DNA of 64,000 bases from Babylonia areolata (GCF_041734735.1 NC_134900.1:32287370-32351369); one strand, 5' to 3'; shown: positions 1 to 45,049, counted from the stretch's first letter. The notes: generated by a model from the letters alone, not told the origin. Numbers and translations: made by a program.

Positions 1-93
1 TGCTTGGCAGATGTGGTGTAACGTATATGGATTTGTCCGAACGCAGTGACGCCTCCTGGAGCTACTGATACTGATACTGATACTGCACAATAT
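1..93 (+). mobile_element. SINE tail fragment
   Basis: The segment from TTGGCAGATGTGGTGTAACG to the ACTGATACTGATAC end matches the 3' tail of the SINEs at 9,615, 31,047 and 61,163. The head lies left of the window or is lost. Confidence 0.6.
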
Positions 94-115
94 GCCCTGA
101 AATGCCCAGTTCACA

Positions 116-149
<34 letters not shown>

Positions 150-174
150 ATACAACACACACACACACACACAG

Positions 175-272
<98 letters not shown>

Positions 273-276
273 ATAC

Positions 277-324
<48 letters not shown>
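116..324. repeat. (CA)n microsatellite
   Basis: About 200 bp of CA dinucleotides with a few interruptions. A long (TG)n follows at 636-699, and an 18-G run near 450-467 lies between them. These produce the long low-complexity ORFs here. Confidence 0.95.
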
Positions 325-328
<4 letters not shown>

Positions 329-632
329 GACGGAACAATCTGATTACCACTGTGAACGACCTGTGATCAGAAACTTCACAGGATCGGCAGGTACTTGAAC
401 CAGTCTGCCGTCCATTAGGCCAGTGTTGATATTCGACGGGGAGAGCTGCTTGGGGGGGGGGGGGGGGCATTGTAGGGGGCGTCGTTTTGGAAACAGGAGG
501 AGAGGCCAATAGGGAGGATAGTGTTGGTTTTCCGTGGGTTTGCGGGCGTTTTAGGAAGGAGATAAAAACATGAGGGCTTTGTGAGAGAGAGAGAGCTTTG
601 CGTGTTTGTGTTTGAGCTATGCAGTTTATCAC

Positions 633-635
<3 letters not shown>

Positions 636-699
<64 letters not shown>
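636..699. repeat. (TG)n microsatellite
   Basis: An uninterrupted TG repeat of about 64 bp. The stretch from 700 to 965 around it holds no feature that I can support. Confidence 0.95.
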
Positions 700-700
<1 letters not shown>

Positions 701-972
701 CGTTCGTCACAGAGCGAGAGAATTTAGGTCATACGTTTTTGTCTTTCACTTGTGGAGCCCATGATGGATGCATCCATCAGACTGCGAACACGCACTGTCC
801 AAAGATAAAAGCACATTCATTTATATTTTTAATTCTTTAAGCAACCCCCCAAAATAGAACTTCATCTTTGTGTCATAACAGGCGCGCGCGAACATGCACA
901 CAGATATGAAAAGAAGGGGAAAAAAAAGATTCTTTTGTGCACACCTTACCACAGTAACAAATGCACATACAG

Positions 973-1695
973 TAAGTAATAATAATAATAATAATAATGG
1001 TATTTATGTAGCGCTGAATCTTGTGCAGAGACAAATCAAAGCGCTTTCGCACCAGTCATTCACACGCATGCATAACTCTAAAAATGGAGAAACTAAAGAC
1101 AAGGAAGAGGCAGGGAAGGGAGGCTATTTTGGGAAGAGGTGGGTTTTAAGGCCAAACTTGAAAGAGCTGAGTGTGGAGACTTGACGAAGCGAAAGAGGAG
1201 TTCATTCTAAATGCAGGGTCCAGAGACAGAGAAAGAACGGCGGTCAACAGTTGAGTGTTTGAATCTGGGTATGCGTAAACAGAGTGGATCCGAAGCCGAT
1301 CGTAGTGAGCGAGATGGAGTGTAGAGGTGAAGGCAGCCGCAGAGTTAGGAAGGGGCAGTTTTGTGAATACATCAATAAAATAGAGTGCTGATCTTGTACT
1401 TTATTCAGTGTGAGACAGGGAGCCAGCGGAGATGTTGCAAAAGAGGAGCGATGTGCTCAGATCTTTTCTTTCTGAGGACGAGTCGGGCAGCAGAGTTTTG
1501 TATGCGCTGAAGGGACTGAATGGATGAAGCAGGCAAACCAGACAATAGAGAGTTACAGTAGTCAAGGCGAGAGAGAATGAGAGAAACGACAAGTCTAGAT
1601 GTTGCGTCAGTGGACAGATATTTCCGGACGAAACTGATGTGCCGCAGTTGACAGTAGCAGGAGTGACATGTCTGATCAAGGAAAAACGCAGACAG
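973..1695 (-). mobile_element. CR1/L2-like LINE 3' fragment
   Basis: On the minus strand it encodes the C-terminal end of a non-LTR reverse transcriptase (SLILSRLDYCNSLLSGLP, LQRIQNSAARLVLRKK, LLQHLRWLPVSH). It continues with the WN-L and FKSGLKTHLFPK-type end and a 3' tail closing in an (ATT)n microsatellite. It is interrupted by several frame changes and is 5'-truncated. The same element occurs on the plus strand at 15,655-16,222. Confidence 0.8.
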
Positions 1696-1800
1696 CTTCA
1701 TCACAATCATCGAACATCAGAATGTACAATAAGAGTATCTATCCATGACTTGAACTATCACACACATATAATGTTATTTTGAAAATTGTTGTATGCTGGA

Positions 1801-2070
1801 GCCAGTTGCATTGCTCGGACGGAAGAGCCTGGTATGGTCGTAACCCGCTACTAACTGTGTGTAGTATGGAACTGACCAATGGCGTAGTTCGATCAACGCA
1901 GGATCGTCCCATTTTCATTGCTTGGTTCTAACTTTTTGACAGTTACACGGGACTAAATGTCTACGTTGACCGAACTGAACTACGCCATTGGTCAGTTCCA
2001 TACTACACACAGGTAGTAGCGGGTTACGACCATACTAGGCTCTTCCGTCCGAGCAGTGCAACCAGTTGAC
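1801..2070. mobile_element. Fold-back MITE-like element
   Basis: Two inverted arms of about 100 bp (1,801-1,898 and 1,962-2,070) are more than 90% identical and enclose a ~60-bp loop. The arms share ACGCCATTGGTCAGTTCCAT and CTCTTCCGTCCGAGCA. It has no coding capacity. The target-site duplication is not clear. Confidence 0.75.
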
Positions 2071-2582
2071 GAACGCGTAACCCAACGCGCTTAGTCAGGC
2101 CTTGAGGGAAAATAAAATGAAATGAATTAAGATGAATAGATAAGTAGGTAAATATATGCATATATTTGAATAGATAGATAAATAGATACTTACATAAGAA
2201 TAACGATTCAATTAAAAACAACAACAACAAAAAAAAAAAAACGAAATGCTTCCGGGATTACAGTTATTTAAAAAGAAATAAATCAACGATTGCCGATCCT
2301 AACAGCACATCAGTCCCCCTCCTTCCTCCCCCACCCCCTCCTCTCTCTCTCTCTCTCCAATTGTGTGGCTTTGCTTGCGAGTACGTGCATGTTTTGTGTT
2401 TGGAGAGACAGCGAAGTTGACATGGTGGTGGTGAGAGATGCGTGTGCCAGTTTCTAGATTGTGCTTACGGATTTTTTAAAAATTTTATTCATTTATTTAT
2501 TTATTTATTTATTTATTTTTTTGTAATGGCCCCTTGTCCGAAGGGCTCTATTTTAAGCTGAATGACCATGAAAAGCATTGTC

Positions 2583-2664
2583 ATGGTGTGTGTGTGTGTG
2601 TGTGTGTAGAATAGAAGATTTTATTGTCACAAAACCTTAAGGTTTATAAGACACTATAAAACAT

Positions 2665-2702
<38 letters not shown>

Positions 2703-2760
2703 ACGCGCGCGCGCGTGCGTGTGTGTCTGTCTATCTATCTATCTGTCTGTGTGCCTGTGA
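2583..2760. repeat. TG / CTAT simple repeats
   Basis: Two (TG)n tracts (2,586-2,607 and 2,668-2,700) and a short (CTAT)n lie directly upstream of PKC exon 1. They may form part of the intron's 3' end. Confidence 0.85.
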
Positions 2761-2782
2761 TTCATCTGCGCGTGCGTCGCAG

Positions 2783-34733
<31,951 letters not shown>

Positions 34734-37380
34734 TTGAAACACCTACCCAGGGTACCCAGAGGGAATGGTGACACCAGTCACACAGGGTACCTGGAATGAA
34801 GTAGGACAGCGCAAGGTAACGCAAGCATTTTCAACTCTGATGTAGTGTGATGGATGGCAGTGTGCTTTGATGTTTATGTCATGAGTGAGTGTGTGTGTGT
34901 GTGTTTAAGTCACAGTCTTGTTTTGATTGCCATCATTAATGATTTGAAAAAGAAAAAAGGAGCATCAAGGAACTGAGATTCAAGGTACGAAGTGATGCGG
35001 ATCTCTTTGTTGGCAAGCTGTTTTATATCATTTAGTAAGTGAAGAAAAGCTGTTATTTTTGTAGGTTTTCATTTTGAATAAGTGATTTATTTTTTCTACA
35101 TGGTTTTATTTGATCAGAACATTGATCAGCGGTGTACTTGTTGGTGATACCAGTTTTAAGGACAGCATTTGAAAGGAAATAATTTCATTGTTGGCTTGAT
35201 GGTCTGATTTTTAAATGATATCATTTATAAAGACAAATACAAGGGTAAACATCCATTCATGTAGATATTGTGAGTGCTGAATGTTTGCTAAAATCATGAT
35301 GATCCTTTGAATTTTTAAAATGTAATTCCAATCTGCATCTTCCACAATCACTTGCACTGGACACTTTAAAAGATCTATCAATCAGGAATATCCTTGAGCA
35401 TCTGTTGATGGCAGTTTTTCATCTTGATTTTTCCATGATCCAGAAAGATATTGAGATTATGACATGTGCTTTATGTTGAATGTGTTGGATAAATAGTTTA
35501 TAGTTTTTGGCATAATTTATACCAAGGTACCTGCTTAATTTGTACCAGTGTGATGAGTGCAGGTACACAGGTTTAACGCCTGTGGAACTAGAGTTCAGAT
35601 TGAATCATGGATACTATACTTGCTCCAGAGCTCTGTAAGGGTGATGCAATAAGCAGCAGGAGATAACTCTTTCAAGAATAGACACAGGACCATTTCTTAC
35701 TGAGTCTGGAGAGGGCTGACCCTTTCGTAACGAGACAGAGAATGAAACTGCCATCAGTCTTGATAGAACTTCTGAACCACCTTCTGTGGCATTGGAAGGT
35801 CAGCCATTTAGATTGACGATGATGGCACAATGAATTGTTCAACTTGAAATAAACAACCGAAACAAGATGACAGGAGTAAAAAGAACAAGAACCTTTCACA
35901 AGTTCGGTCTGAGGAAAAAGTTGTTGGGGGGAAAAAAATGAGATTGTGTGTCTCCACAGTACGTGGCAGTGCTTCTCACAGAAACAAATGGGATTCTCCG
36001 TGTCTCCTACACTGCAGTAAATATGTCACTCTCTTTCATGATTCCTTGTTCATTGATGAGGCATTGTCATGTTACAGGCTTGAAACGATCATCCTCAATC
36101 CATAATATTTTGTTGTTGGTTGATTGATTTTTTTTTAAGATCCCTAGTTGTATTTGGAGATTTTTCACTTGCATATTTTCTTGTCATATTTTTAATCATG
36201 CTTACCTGATGTGTGGTTGAGTAATGGTTTTTTTGTTTTGTTTTTTGGTTTTTTTTTTGTTTTGTTTTTTAATGAAATGAAGATGGTAATCTTTGTTCAT
36301 GTTTTGTTGACTGACATGATCCATGGCGCCTTGACCGAGTCCGGAATGAACACTCGAAAACAGCTGACACGTAAACCAGTATTCAGGTCAGATAACATGA
36401 TGGCCAGGACTGATTTAAACATTGGCACATTTATCAACACACATTTGGACGCAATTTTACATTGGCATATACTAGCACACATTTTGCTCATTATGTCACT
36501 GTAAGAATTTGTGTACATTAACCCATTGTAAAACATTGTACTAATGTCACTGCAAGACAGTGTGATTTGTCTGTCACTAAAAGAAATAAACCATGGTGGT
36601 TTACTATTTCTGAATGTGAAGTATTTAGGAAAGAATGAAATACCCGCATGAGAAGAGATGAAATTCTAGAATGGAGAAGGGAGAAAGTTATTCTTTCAGA
36701 AAAGGAATGTGATGACTTCATTTTGTTCTGGATAGAGCAAGAAAATGTGTTACAGATAAATGGAAAGTAGAATGGAGGATAAGCTGAGAGAAAAATGATG
36801 GCGAGATCTAGCACCAGATGCTCAGTTTGAGCCCTCCATTCACCAACCTTTTTTTTTTTTTTTTTTTTTGTGTGTGTTCAGCAGTTTTTGAGTGTGTCAT
36901 TGCATCCATTACATATCTTCCTTGTCATTCTCAGTGCTCCATTGCTCAATATTCTTGTGTTGTGTACAATGATGTCCGATTCTTCAGACTCTGCCACGCC
37001 ACCACCCCCACTCCCCATGTCTTCCTGCACTTGGGGTGTACGACATGTTATTCCTTGACTGACAGATCCACAACAGGCCTGTACATACACTGCCCCCTGC
37101 TGTTTGGTGTTTGTCTGGTGTACATATCACCCTGCACAGGTTTACCACTGCTTGATGTTTTGGTTTCAACGCTGTGGGGAAAAAAAGAAAGAGAAGCAGG
37201 CATAGGGAGCTGATTTTGAAGCTTGAAACGCAGCCCTGTGGGGGTATACAGGTTCACTTCTTCACTTGTGTTGAGGAAGTGCCTGTTCTCTGCTTGTACA
37301 TTGTACTTGGCAGTTGGTTTATGTTGATATTTTAGTGTGTGTGTGTGTGTGTTTTAAAATAAAAGGTGGCGTTGAAAGAT
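34734..37380 (+). other. Probable PKC 3' UTR
   Basis: AT-rich sequence with no supported coding exon follows the stop. AATAAA-type hexamers occur at several places; one at 37,358-37,363, just after a (GT)n run, is a candidate poly(A) signal. Nothing in the sequence decides which one is used, and the UTR may continue or be shorter. Confidence 0.35.
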
Positions 37381-40300
37381 TTGATTTTTTTTAAATGACA
37401 TGTTAGTAAATATATTTCAACTCCGTTATCCTGTTTCACAATATTGCAGTCCAGTTTTACATAATTATTAAGCAAACAGGGCAAGTACGTAAGAGAAGTC
37501 TCTTCTCTCATTGTTTTGTTGTTGTTGAAACAGTAAGAATTGTAAAGGTATTTACAGTGATACAGATTTTTTAATTGGCAGTAGCCCCTTACGTAGAGTG
37601 ATACATTTTGATTTCAGTTCAGTGTGAGCAGCATGTAGTCAACATTGTAGTCCAGTTGCCAGTTACCAGAAAACCAGTTGTTCAAAGCCATCTGATATGC
37701 CTTCAGATTTACATATAAATGCTGGAAATGGAAGTTTACGGAACTTTTATTCAAATGGTAATGTTTTATCCAAAACAAAACAGGCATTATTTTCAGGTGA
37801 TCACCTTCACTGACTTCACTACAGCCTATGTCTGATTGAATACACTTTACACTTCATGAAGGCTATGTGCAAAAGCTTGATCACCATGGCAACAGAAAGT
37901 CAACACACTTCAGATTTACAAGTTACGGAAGGCAGTGGGGAGCGATCAGGAACATTCCAGTCAGAAGTGTTGTCAGCATTTGTCAGTCTGGAAATCAGGC
38001 AATGGAGACAAAAATGCTGGAAGAGAATCACAACTTGAAATTTCCTGCTTACAGTTTAGAGGTTTTCTCAGCGGTAATTAAAGGAATGAACCAGTTTCAG
38101 CTGTAGGGAGATACGTAACTGTCAGGATTTTCTGTCTTGTGGAAGTGCACCTTGCCTGAATATTGCTACTCCTATACACCTGTTTGAACATGTATGAACT
38201 AACCAGTTTCCTCTGGTCTTCTCAACATTGCCTACAAAATCACTACATGTTTTTGTCGATGTGTGTTTGATGTAGATTTCTGTGTAAACTGTTGTGTAAA
38301 TGTAAATCAGATCAGAGTATTACCATCTCAGTTACCATGGATGTATGATTTCACTTGGTTTTTCTCACCATGGTTTTGGTGAGGACACATAACTAGCATT
38401 TCCAACCACTTCATTGCTGTGATGTTATCAGAACAACAACGGTGAATTGATATGGGTGTGTGTGTGCACATTTCCTGCTTATCGCGATCTTTTTTAAACT
38501 TACATGGAAAAGTTTGTATGTATGTCTGTAAAGAGATCAAGGTTTGTACATCTGATATACACACACATATATATATATATATACACACTAACTTGTTTTG
38601 ATCTTTCCTACACAGATTTGATTTGCACTCCTATTATGAACCGAACCTATGCACAAACATGATGTCTTGGTGTTAAAAAAAAAATTTAAAAAAAAGAAAA
38701 GAAAAGAAAAAAAAGGTGCATGTTGAAGCCCTTGTGAACTTCCCTGTATTTCATAATTATGGTGTGGTCACATTTCATGCCTTTGATGATGTGGTATCAA
38801 ATCTTAATTGCTACAAGAACTAAAGAAATTATGTGCACTGGGTATGCAGGGCACGAACTCGGGTATGCGAAACAAACCACGCCACACCATCTGTTGCCAT
38901 TCCATCATTTAAAATCCAGGAACAGGTGGTGGGTGTGTCTCAGTCTCTGGCTGTATTGTTGGTCCAAGAGACAGTGTGGTCATGGGAAGAGGCCTCTGAC
39001 AGTGCAGTCAGTTTAGCTCTGTGGCAGAGAGCACTACTCTTGTTCTGTGTTTCCTGTGTTGGTCATGTTTCTGGGAGAGAGAGAGAAAAGCGCTTCAGCT
39101 TACATTTTTCATTTTGAACACTGGGATTGACAATGTAAAGATTTTTTTTTTTTTTTTTTTTAACTCGGAAATGTGCTGGATGATGGCTATCAAAGAATAT
39201 TATGAGTAGAAATGGTGTGTGTTTTGGATGTGTGGAAAGCAGGCCATTTTGTTTTTTAGTCCAAGCCTTTTTTTTTTTATTGCTTGCTTTTCATTGGTTG
39301 GAACACTTTTTTTTAGATGGAACTTTTTTTTTTTTTTTTTCATTGGAACATTTTGATTGCTGATTTTCCATTGCTTACTTGGTTTTTGTTGTTTTTTCTG
39401 AAGAATCAAGCTTTTTGTCTTTATCAAAAAATTGAATGGTTTTTATCAGATGAGGTTTTTATCAGATGAACTTTTTTTTTTAAAGGAAGCAGGCTGTTGG
39501 CAAATGAGGTAGCATTGAAATGACTTTCAGGGTGAATGAATGACTATGTATCATGTGAACCTTTTTAGTATGTCTGTCTCTCTTCCAGTGTTTCTATCAC
39601 TGTATTCAAGTTGTGTCAGTCTGAGTCACGTGGCCCCATCCTGATGACCCAGTATAGAGTACAAGGGAATCAGGTTACCTGTAAAGTAAGGCATTACCGG
39701 GTGCACAGAGAGAGGGAGGGGGTCACAGATGCAGACAACACGTTTGGCACTTGTTCTTATTCCTGAAATGATTTCTCTGGTGGGAATTAGGGAAAAGGTC
39801 AGGGGGTGTAAGTAACTTGATCCTACAAATCTGGACATGTTCAGTTTTTGTTCCTATTTCTGGAATCATTTCTCTGTGGAAATTGGGTGGGAGGGGTGTA
39901 TGCCAGGGGCCTTTCTGCTTCTTTTTTCTCCTTCCATTGTCTCCATTTTCTGCTTTCCCAGTCCAGTCCCCTCTTTTTTTTCTTTTTCAAGCAAGCCTCT
40001 AACACTTGTTCTCTTTTCCACAGTATGATCATTGATGTATTGTCTGTGATGTTTTGCCTGGCGATTAGATAGTGAGATTTTTAACATCGGGATGGGCGAT
40101 AGCTGTCCTTTCTGCAGTGTTATTTACCAGTATGGCCTTTTTATGGATTTTTTTTTTTTTTGCTTTGAAGATTTGTTTTTTCATTCTTTTTTTTCTTTTT
40201 ATAATTTGGGGATAACTATAGTGGAAGGGCTGACATCTTCAGCACAGCATAATCTTATTTGCCCTTGGGAGTTAAATTGTTTAGATGTCATGAACTGTTT

Positions 40301-40454
40301 TGTTGGTTTATTCTAAATTCAGTGGGTTCTTTTTTTTTTTTTTAATCGAGTTTTTTTGTTTAACGGACATTTGTGTAAAGCTGGACAGTCCTGTGCAGTG
40401 GGATGGACAATAAGCAATGACAATAATAACTCAATTTTTATTTCTGAAATAATG
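37380..40454. other. Intergenic, no supported gene
   Basis: AT-rich, with poly-T/poly-A tracts (38,675-38,715; 39,140-39,162; 39,268-39,345) and (TA)n at 38,568-38,581. Short ORFs here lack homology or composition support. Part of it may still belong to the PKC 3'UTR. Confidence 0.5.
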
Positions 40455-40776
40455 CAGGGGTGCAAGTGGTTCCGTCTCATACGGATTTCCGTCTTGATGA
40501 AATTTCGATTTTTTTTTTTTTTTTTTTTTTTTTTGGTCCCTATGCTTTTGGTCCGGGAAAGTTTTGGTCGGAACTTGAATACTGAACTATTCACCGGAAG
40601 ATGGAACTCTCTTGACTGGTTGACTAGTGCTTAGCTAAACTGAAGCCAGCGCCAGCTGTGTCTGGCCGCGCGCGCTGTGTACGACTCCCATTTTTGCCGC
40701 TGGAATCCGGATGGGACTGTTCGTTGGAAAGCGAGAACAGAGAGAATCTGTGTCTGTGTGTGTGTGAGAGAGAGAG

Positions 40777-40814
<38 letters not shown>

Positions 40815-41984
40815 TTACTTAGCCCTGAAACTCTGTATTTTACCGAGAGAAAAAAATCGCCTAGGACGGAAAATCATAGAAGCAGTCCGTCCCCGGGACG
40901 GACAAAAAATGAAAGGGGGAGGAGAGACATTACTGTTTCACCCCCTATTTCGTTCGAGTAAAGTAAACACAGAGTGGTATATCCCACAACCAAAGGAGGC
41001 ATCACTTTTTTAATGAAACGTCAGTATAGGTGGCTGGCCTACGTGACTCTAAGCATGTGCTTTCAGCGTGCTTACCGCGTGATCGTCAGCTTCTCGAATC
41101 TGATTTGCTGTTTTTCTATTTTCTGAAATGCAAGGGCCAGCAGTTTGGCTTCACTTCCCGCGCTAGCCTAAGCTCTGTCTTTGCGAAGGGGAAGCATCTT
41201 TGCTTTAATCTTCGGGTAGCGGGAAGCAAAACTGCAAGTTTTTCACATGCCAGAATGCCGTTTTTGGAAGTTTCTGACGAGAGAAAAGCTCGAGAAATCA
41301 ACAAAGATTGTAAGAACAAGTGGAAAAATGAATGGCTCAACCATGAAGACAAACTGAAACGGAAATTCTCGATGTGGTGCGCGAAAATTGACGCAAGTGG
41401 TTTGGCTATTTGCAAATGCTGTAACAACACAAAACTGAACAATGGAAAAAACGGAAAGAGATCGTTGGTGAAACACAGTGAGGATCCAGACCATCTTCAA
41501 CAGCTCGCTTCCTACTCGCACACCTCCACAATGCCTTGTGCAAAACCTCTGTTTGCTGGCCCTAGTTTGACGGATAAAGTCATGGACCTTAAGATCAGAA
41601 TTTGTTTGTTTCTCTCTGAACACTGCCTTCCATTCAGTCTCTCTGAAGACCTAGTGGACTTAATAAAGACTTCAGCTAAAGACACAAAGGCTGTAGAAAG
41701 CCTTCGCATGTCCCGACTAACAGCAGCATATTACCTGACACACGGCATTGCACGTGCTTAGTCCATTAAAAGCATTACCTAAAATCCATAAATTTTCCTT
41801 GCCAAAAATATAAATATTTTCTTCTTGAAAGGCACTCTGAGAGGCCCTGAGAGAGCAGGAAAATGCACGAAATGCATTGGCGGCCGGGGCTCCGCCCCGG
41901 ACCCCGCTGGGGGAGCTTACGGCACTCCCCCAGACCCCCTAGACCAGACTTCAGTCTTGCCACTTTTTTCCACTTGCACCCCTG
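40455..41984 (+). mobile_element. hAT-like DNA transposon, internally deleted, 1,530 bp
   Basis: Perfect 15-bp terminal inverted repeats CAGGGGTGCAAGTGG / CCACTTGCACCCCTG lie at 40,455-40,469 and 41,970-41,984. The 6-bp ATAATG flanks both sides (40,449-40,454 and 41,985-41,990), shorter than the usual 8-bp hAT duplication. It carries one ORF with a zinc-finger-like domain but no catalytic RNase-H-like core, so it looks non-autonomous. A GC-rich hairpin-forming stretch stands near the right end (41,880-41,945). Confidence 0.75.
41030..41761 (+). CDS. BED-like zinc-finger ORF of the hAT-like element
   Basis: A 243-residue frame; the more likely functional start is the Met at 41,249, which leaves about 170 residues. 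It encodes KWKNEWLNHEDKLKRKFSMW, CKCC, then RSLVKHSEDPDH, giving a C-x2-C...H-x5-H pattern as in BED/TTF-type fingers at the N-terminus of hAT transposases and ZMYM/ZNF862-like host proteins. No DDE residues follow. It ends at TAG about 220 bp before the right inverted repeat. Family assignment is from pattern only. Confidence 0.6.
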   Translation: MAGLRDSKHVLSACLPRDRQLLESDLLFFYFLKCKGQQFGFTSRASLSSVFAKGKHLCFNLRVAGSKTASFSHARMPFLEVSDERKAREINKDCKNKWKNEWLNHEDKLKRKFSMWCAKIDASGLAICKCCNNTKLNNGKNGKRSLVKHSEDPDHLQQLASYSHTSTMPCAKPLFAGPSLTDKVMDLKIRICLFLSEHCLPFSLSEDLVDLIKTSAKDTKAVESLRMSRLTAAYYLTHGIARA

Positions 41985-43784
41985 ATAATGTCCCTGTGGG
42001 CATTTGGGGGTGTGGGCGTGGAGGACAGGATAAACTTTTTGGCAGTGTGCAGGTCATTTTGCAGATGGGGAACAGAGGCAGAATGTAAAATCAGCGATGT
42101 CTGTTGTTTCTTTTTGTGCGAGGGCAGTGAATTGTTTTGGCTGCCTGCTATACATAAAGCGATAAACTGCAACTGGTTTCCACAGGTGGGTTGTTTTCGT
42201 TGTTGTGTTTTTTCTAAAGTCTGGGTATGCATGTACCTTTTGGTTTTAGGATGATGTTGATAATGTACTTGTCTAATGGAGTGGTGGGTGAGTGAATAAA
42301 GCACCTAACTTAGGTCATGAGAAAATTGTTTCCATGAAGGCAGACCTTGACATTTTTCCTGCTGGACTCAATGGTCCTAAAATCAGGAGTGGGGAATTGA
42401 TTGGTGGTGGTCAGATGGTTGAACGAAGATACATCATGTTCCAGAACATGTTTGCCAGTGCCAGGCTTGCTATTTGGCCATGCACCAGAAGCATTTTTCA
42501 GGTTTTTTTTCTTTCTTAAAACTTATGGAACATAAGTTATTGGCCTTGCTTTAAAGAACTGCAAGACATATTTCCCAAACTTAAAATAGATCGGCAGTGG
42601 AACAGTTGCCGAACTCTTTTAATGGGGGTGGATTTTGTTCGCCATCCACAAACCCTCCTAATTTTTTTTGTTTTGTGGTCGACTATAAATATTTTTGTGG
42701 AAGAAAAGATGTTGAAATGTAAAGTTGTATCGAAAAACAATGTCAACAAGAAATGTTATGTCAGAAGTTTGCTGTTTTATGTCAGAAGTGCGCCATCCAC
42801 AAACCCCGACCTCCACCCCTCCTGGTGTCCTTTCTTATATACTTGAAAAATGTGAACACACTTAACAGTACTCACCCACATCACCATCCAATGAAAAAGC
42901 AACTGACATCAACCAATGAAAATGTGTTATCAGTTTACTGTTGACGAAAATACACCAACTTCAACAAATGGAAATAACCAAGAAAAAAGTACATTTCCAA
43001 CTGTACCGCGGGTGGTATGTGGGATCAGTGTGGTGTGAAAATTTGGAGAAAAATCCTACATCAAAAAACGAAATTAACATTTATAAACACATGCTTCAAC
43101 AGAACATACTTTTTACTGATTCCACCTCCCCAATGTTTTGGGTTTGTTTTTGTTTTTTTTACCAAACCTCACACATACGTATTGACATGCAGAAATCTTT
43201 TCAGTTTTGCACCACAGCTTAATCTCCGACTTTCTTCAGTATGCAATACATGACCAAAACAAAATTACTTAGTATCTGAGTGCATTTGTTCACAAACCTG
43301 TCTACTACGCCCGATCTGGCAGCTAAGTATAAATAGTGACTTTCTGGATGAATCGTGGGGACAGCTGGGCAGGGGGAATGGTAGTGGCTAAGGGACATAA
43401 CTGCAGCCTGGCTTGAATCTTTGAAAGCCCTATGCGAGCTTTAACTCCCTGCTTTTGAGCCAGACTTTTTTTTCTTTCTTTTAATGATTTTTGTTGTGCT
43501 CTTGCACTTGCTCAAAAATGAGCTGCAAGATACAAAACTTAAATGTCTCACAACTTGGGTTTGAGCAAATAGAACATTGTTTAAAAAATAAATAAATTTA
43601 AAAAATATATATATTATCTCTGTAAAGTCTAGTAGTTTTCATAACCTGTGGGAATAAATAGTTGCATGAACGTCTCACACAGAACATGTGTATCCTGTGT
43701 GGTTGTGCACCAGAGCAACTGACAAGTACTGTATATAACAGGATCCTAGACCACAGTGGGAAGGGCAAGAAGCCCCAAGCAGGT

Positions 43785-43998
43785 TGACTGAAAGCCAATA
43801 AACCTCTTTTTGCTGGTTACCAAGCAGGTAGACAAAGCCAATAAACCTCTTTTTGCAGGTTACCAAGCAGGTAGACTGAAAGCCAATAAACCGCTTTTTG
43901 CAGGTTACCAAGCAGGTAGACTGAAAGCCAATAAACCTCTTTTTGCAGGTTACCAAGCAGGTAGACTGAAAGCCAATAAACCTCTTTTTGCAGGTTAC
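43785..43998. repeat. 45-bp minisatellite, 5 units
   Basis: Units share AAGCCAATAAACCTCTTTTT, GCAGGTTACCAAGCAGG and TAGACTGA. Each contains a pyrimidine run plus GCAG, so it looks like a repeated acceptor, although no adjoining exon is known. Confidence 0.93.
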
Positions 43999-43999
43999 C

Positions 44000-45040
44000 A
44001 ACACTAACAGCTGAGCAAACAGCCAGCAAGGTGGCTTTACAGGCTTGTGGAATGACTGACTTTAGTCCATAACCAGAATCAAACTTCAGTGTGTGTGCAA
44101 CAATTCCCTTCAAACATGCTTGACTAGCCTGCCACAAAAAGGGTTGCCTTCTCAAACACATCTGTTCCACAGGGAATTCCTGTCTTCTGGAACAGAGCCA
44201 TGAACATCATTCAGTAAATAATTCACTTAAGTCACCTTGGTCAGTGTCTCAACCTTTCCACTAACCAGTAACACCTGTACTCTGCCCAGTACCCACCTTT
44301 ATTTATAAAAATCCACCTTTATCCCTACTATATATCCCTGCCCTCTTCCCCCTATGCATCGTTAGAAGTGTGCCCCATCTATGACAATCACCTGAATACT
44401 AGAGGGCACAATGGACATTGACAGTATGGACTTTAGGGAATGTTAATCGTGACATAACTTACATTGTCCTTTGAAGGCATCGTACGCTGCACTTCTTCCT
44501 TGTCAATATGCTTTTCTGTTTTGCATTTGTAAATACATCTTTTTGAATAAATCTACTTCCAACTCCAGGTGGCTGTGTTCTGTGCAATTGGTGGTGGGTC
44601 CTGTACAACTTATTCTGCTCATGAATGCACTGCATGCTGTTCAAAAACCAGTGTTCAAACACTCACCAGTACTTAGCTGGTTACATTGACTTGACTCAAA
44701 CATCTTAACCAGTCTTTGAACAATTATTGTAAGAACTGAAAAAAATTATTTATCAAATTACTGAGACTTTAAAAAATATAACCAAGTAAATTCATATTCC
44801 CATTCATGTGTTAACATATTACAGTCATGTACATACACATTCAAATACATACATATATATATATAGAGAGAGAGAGCGATAAATATATATCCATACATAT
44901 ACACACACCTGTCAATACCTGTGACAAGGTGAAGACCACTACCAGTCCCTGATTTTTTTTTTTTTTTAAGTTAAAATGCCCATCAATAGAACAGAAGTTC
45001 AGAGTGTTCAACAACAATCAGAAAACGCCTGAAGGGCACC
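44000..45040. other. Intergenic, nothing recognised
   Basis: AT-rich sequence with a short (TA)n/(GA)n tract near 44,851-44,875 and poly-T at 44,951-44,965. No coding support on either strand. Confidence 0.4.
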
Positions 45041-45049
45041 AATAATAAT

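Noticed and set aside
1-2780. First coding exon or promoter of the PKC gene
   Set aside because: No frame matching the first ~40 residues of delta-type PKC and no convincing promoter signal was found; the 5' end is probably outside the window.
38759-39209. ORFs of 60-95 residues in the intergenic region
   Set aside because: Overlapping frames with no domain, composition or splice support.
44280-44620. Possible solo LTR remnant (AATAAA followed by GGTGGTGGGTCCTG)
   Set aside because: No paired ends, no target duplication and no internal coding region could be recognised.
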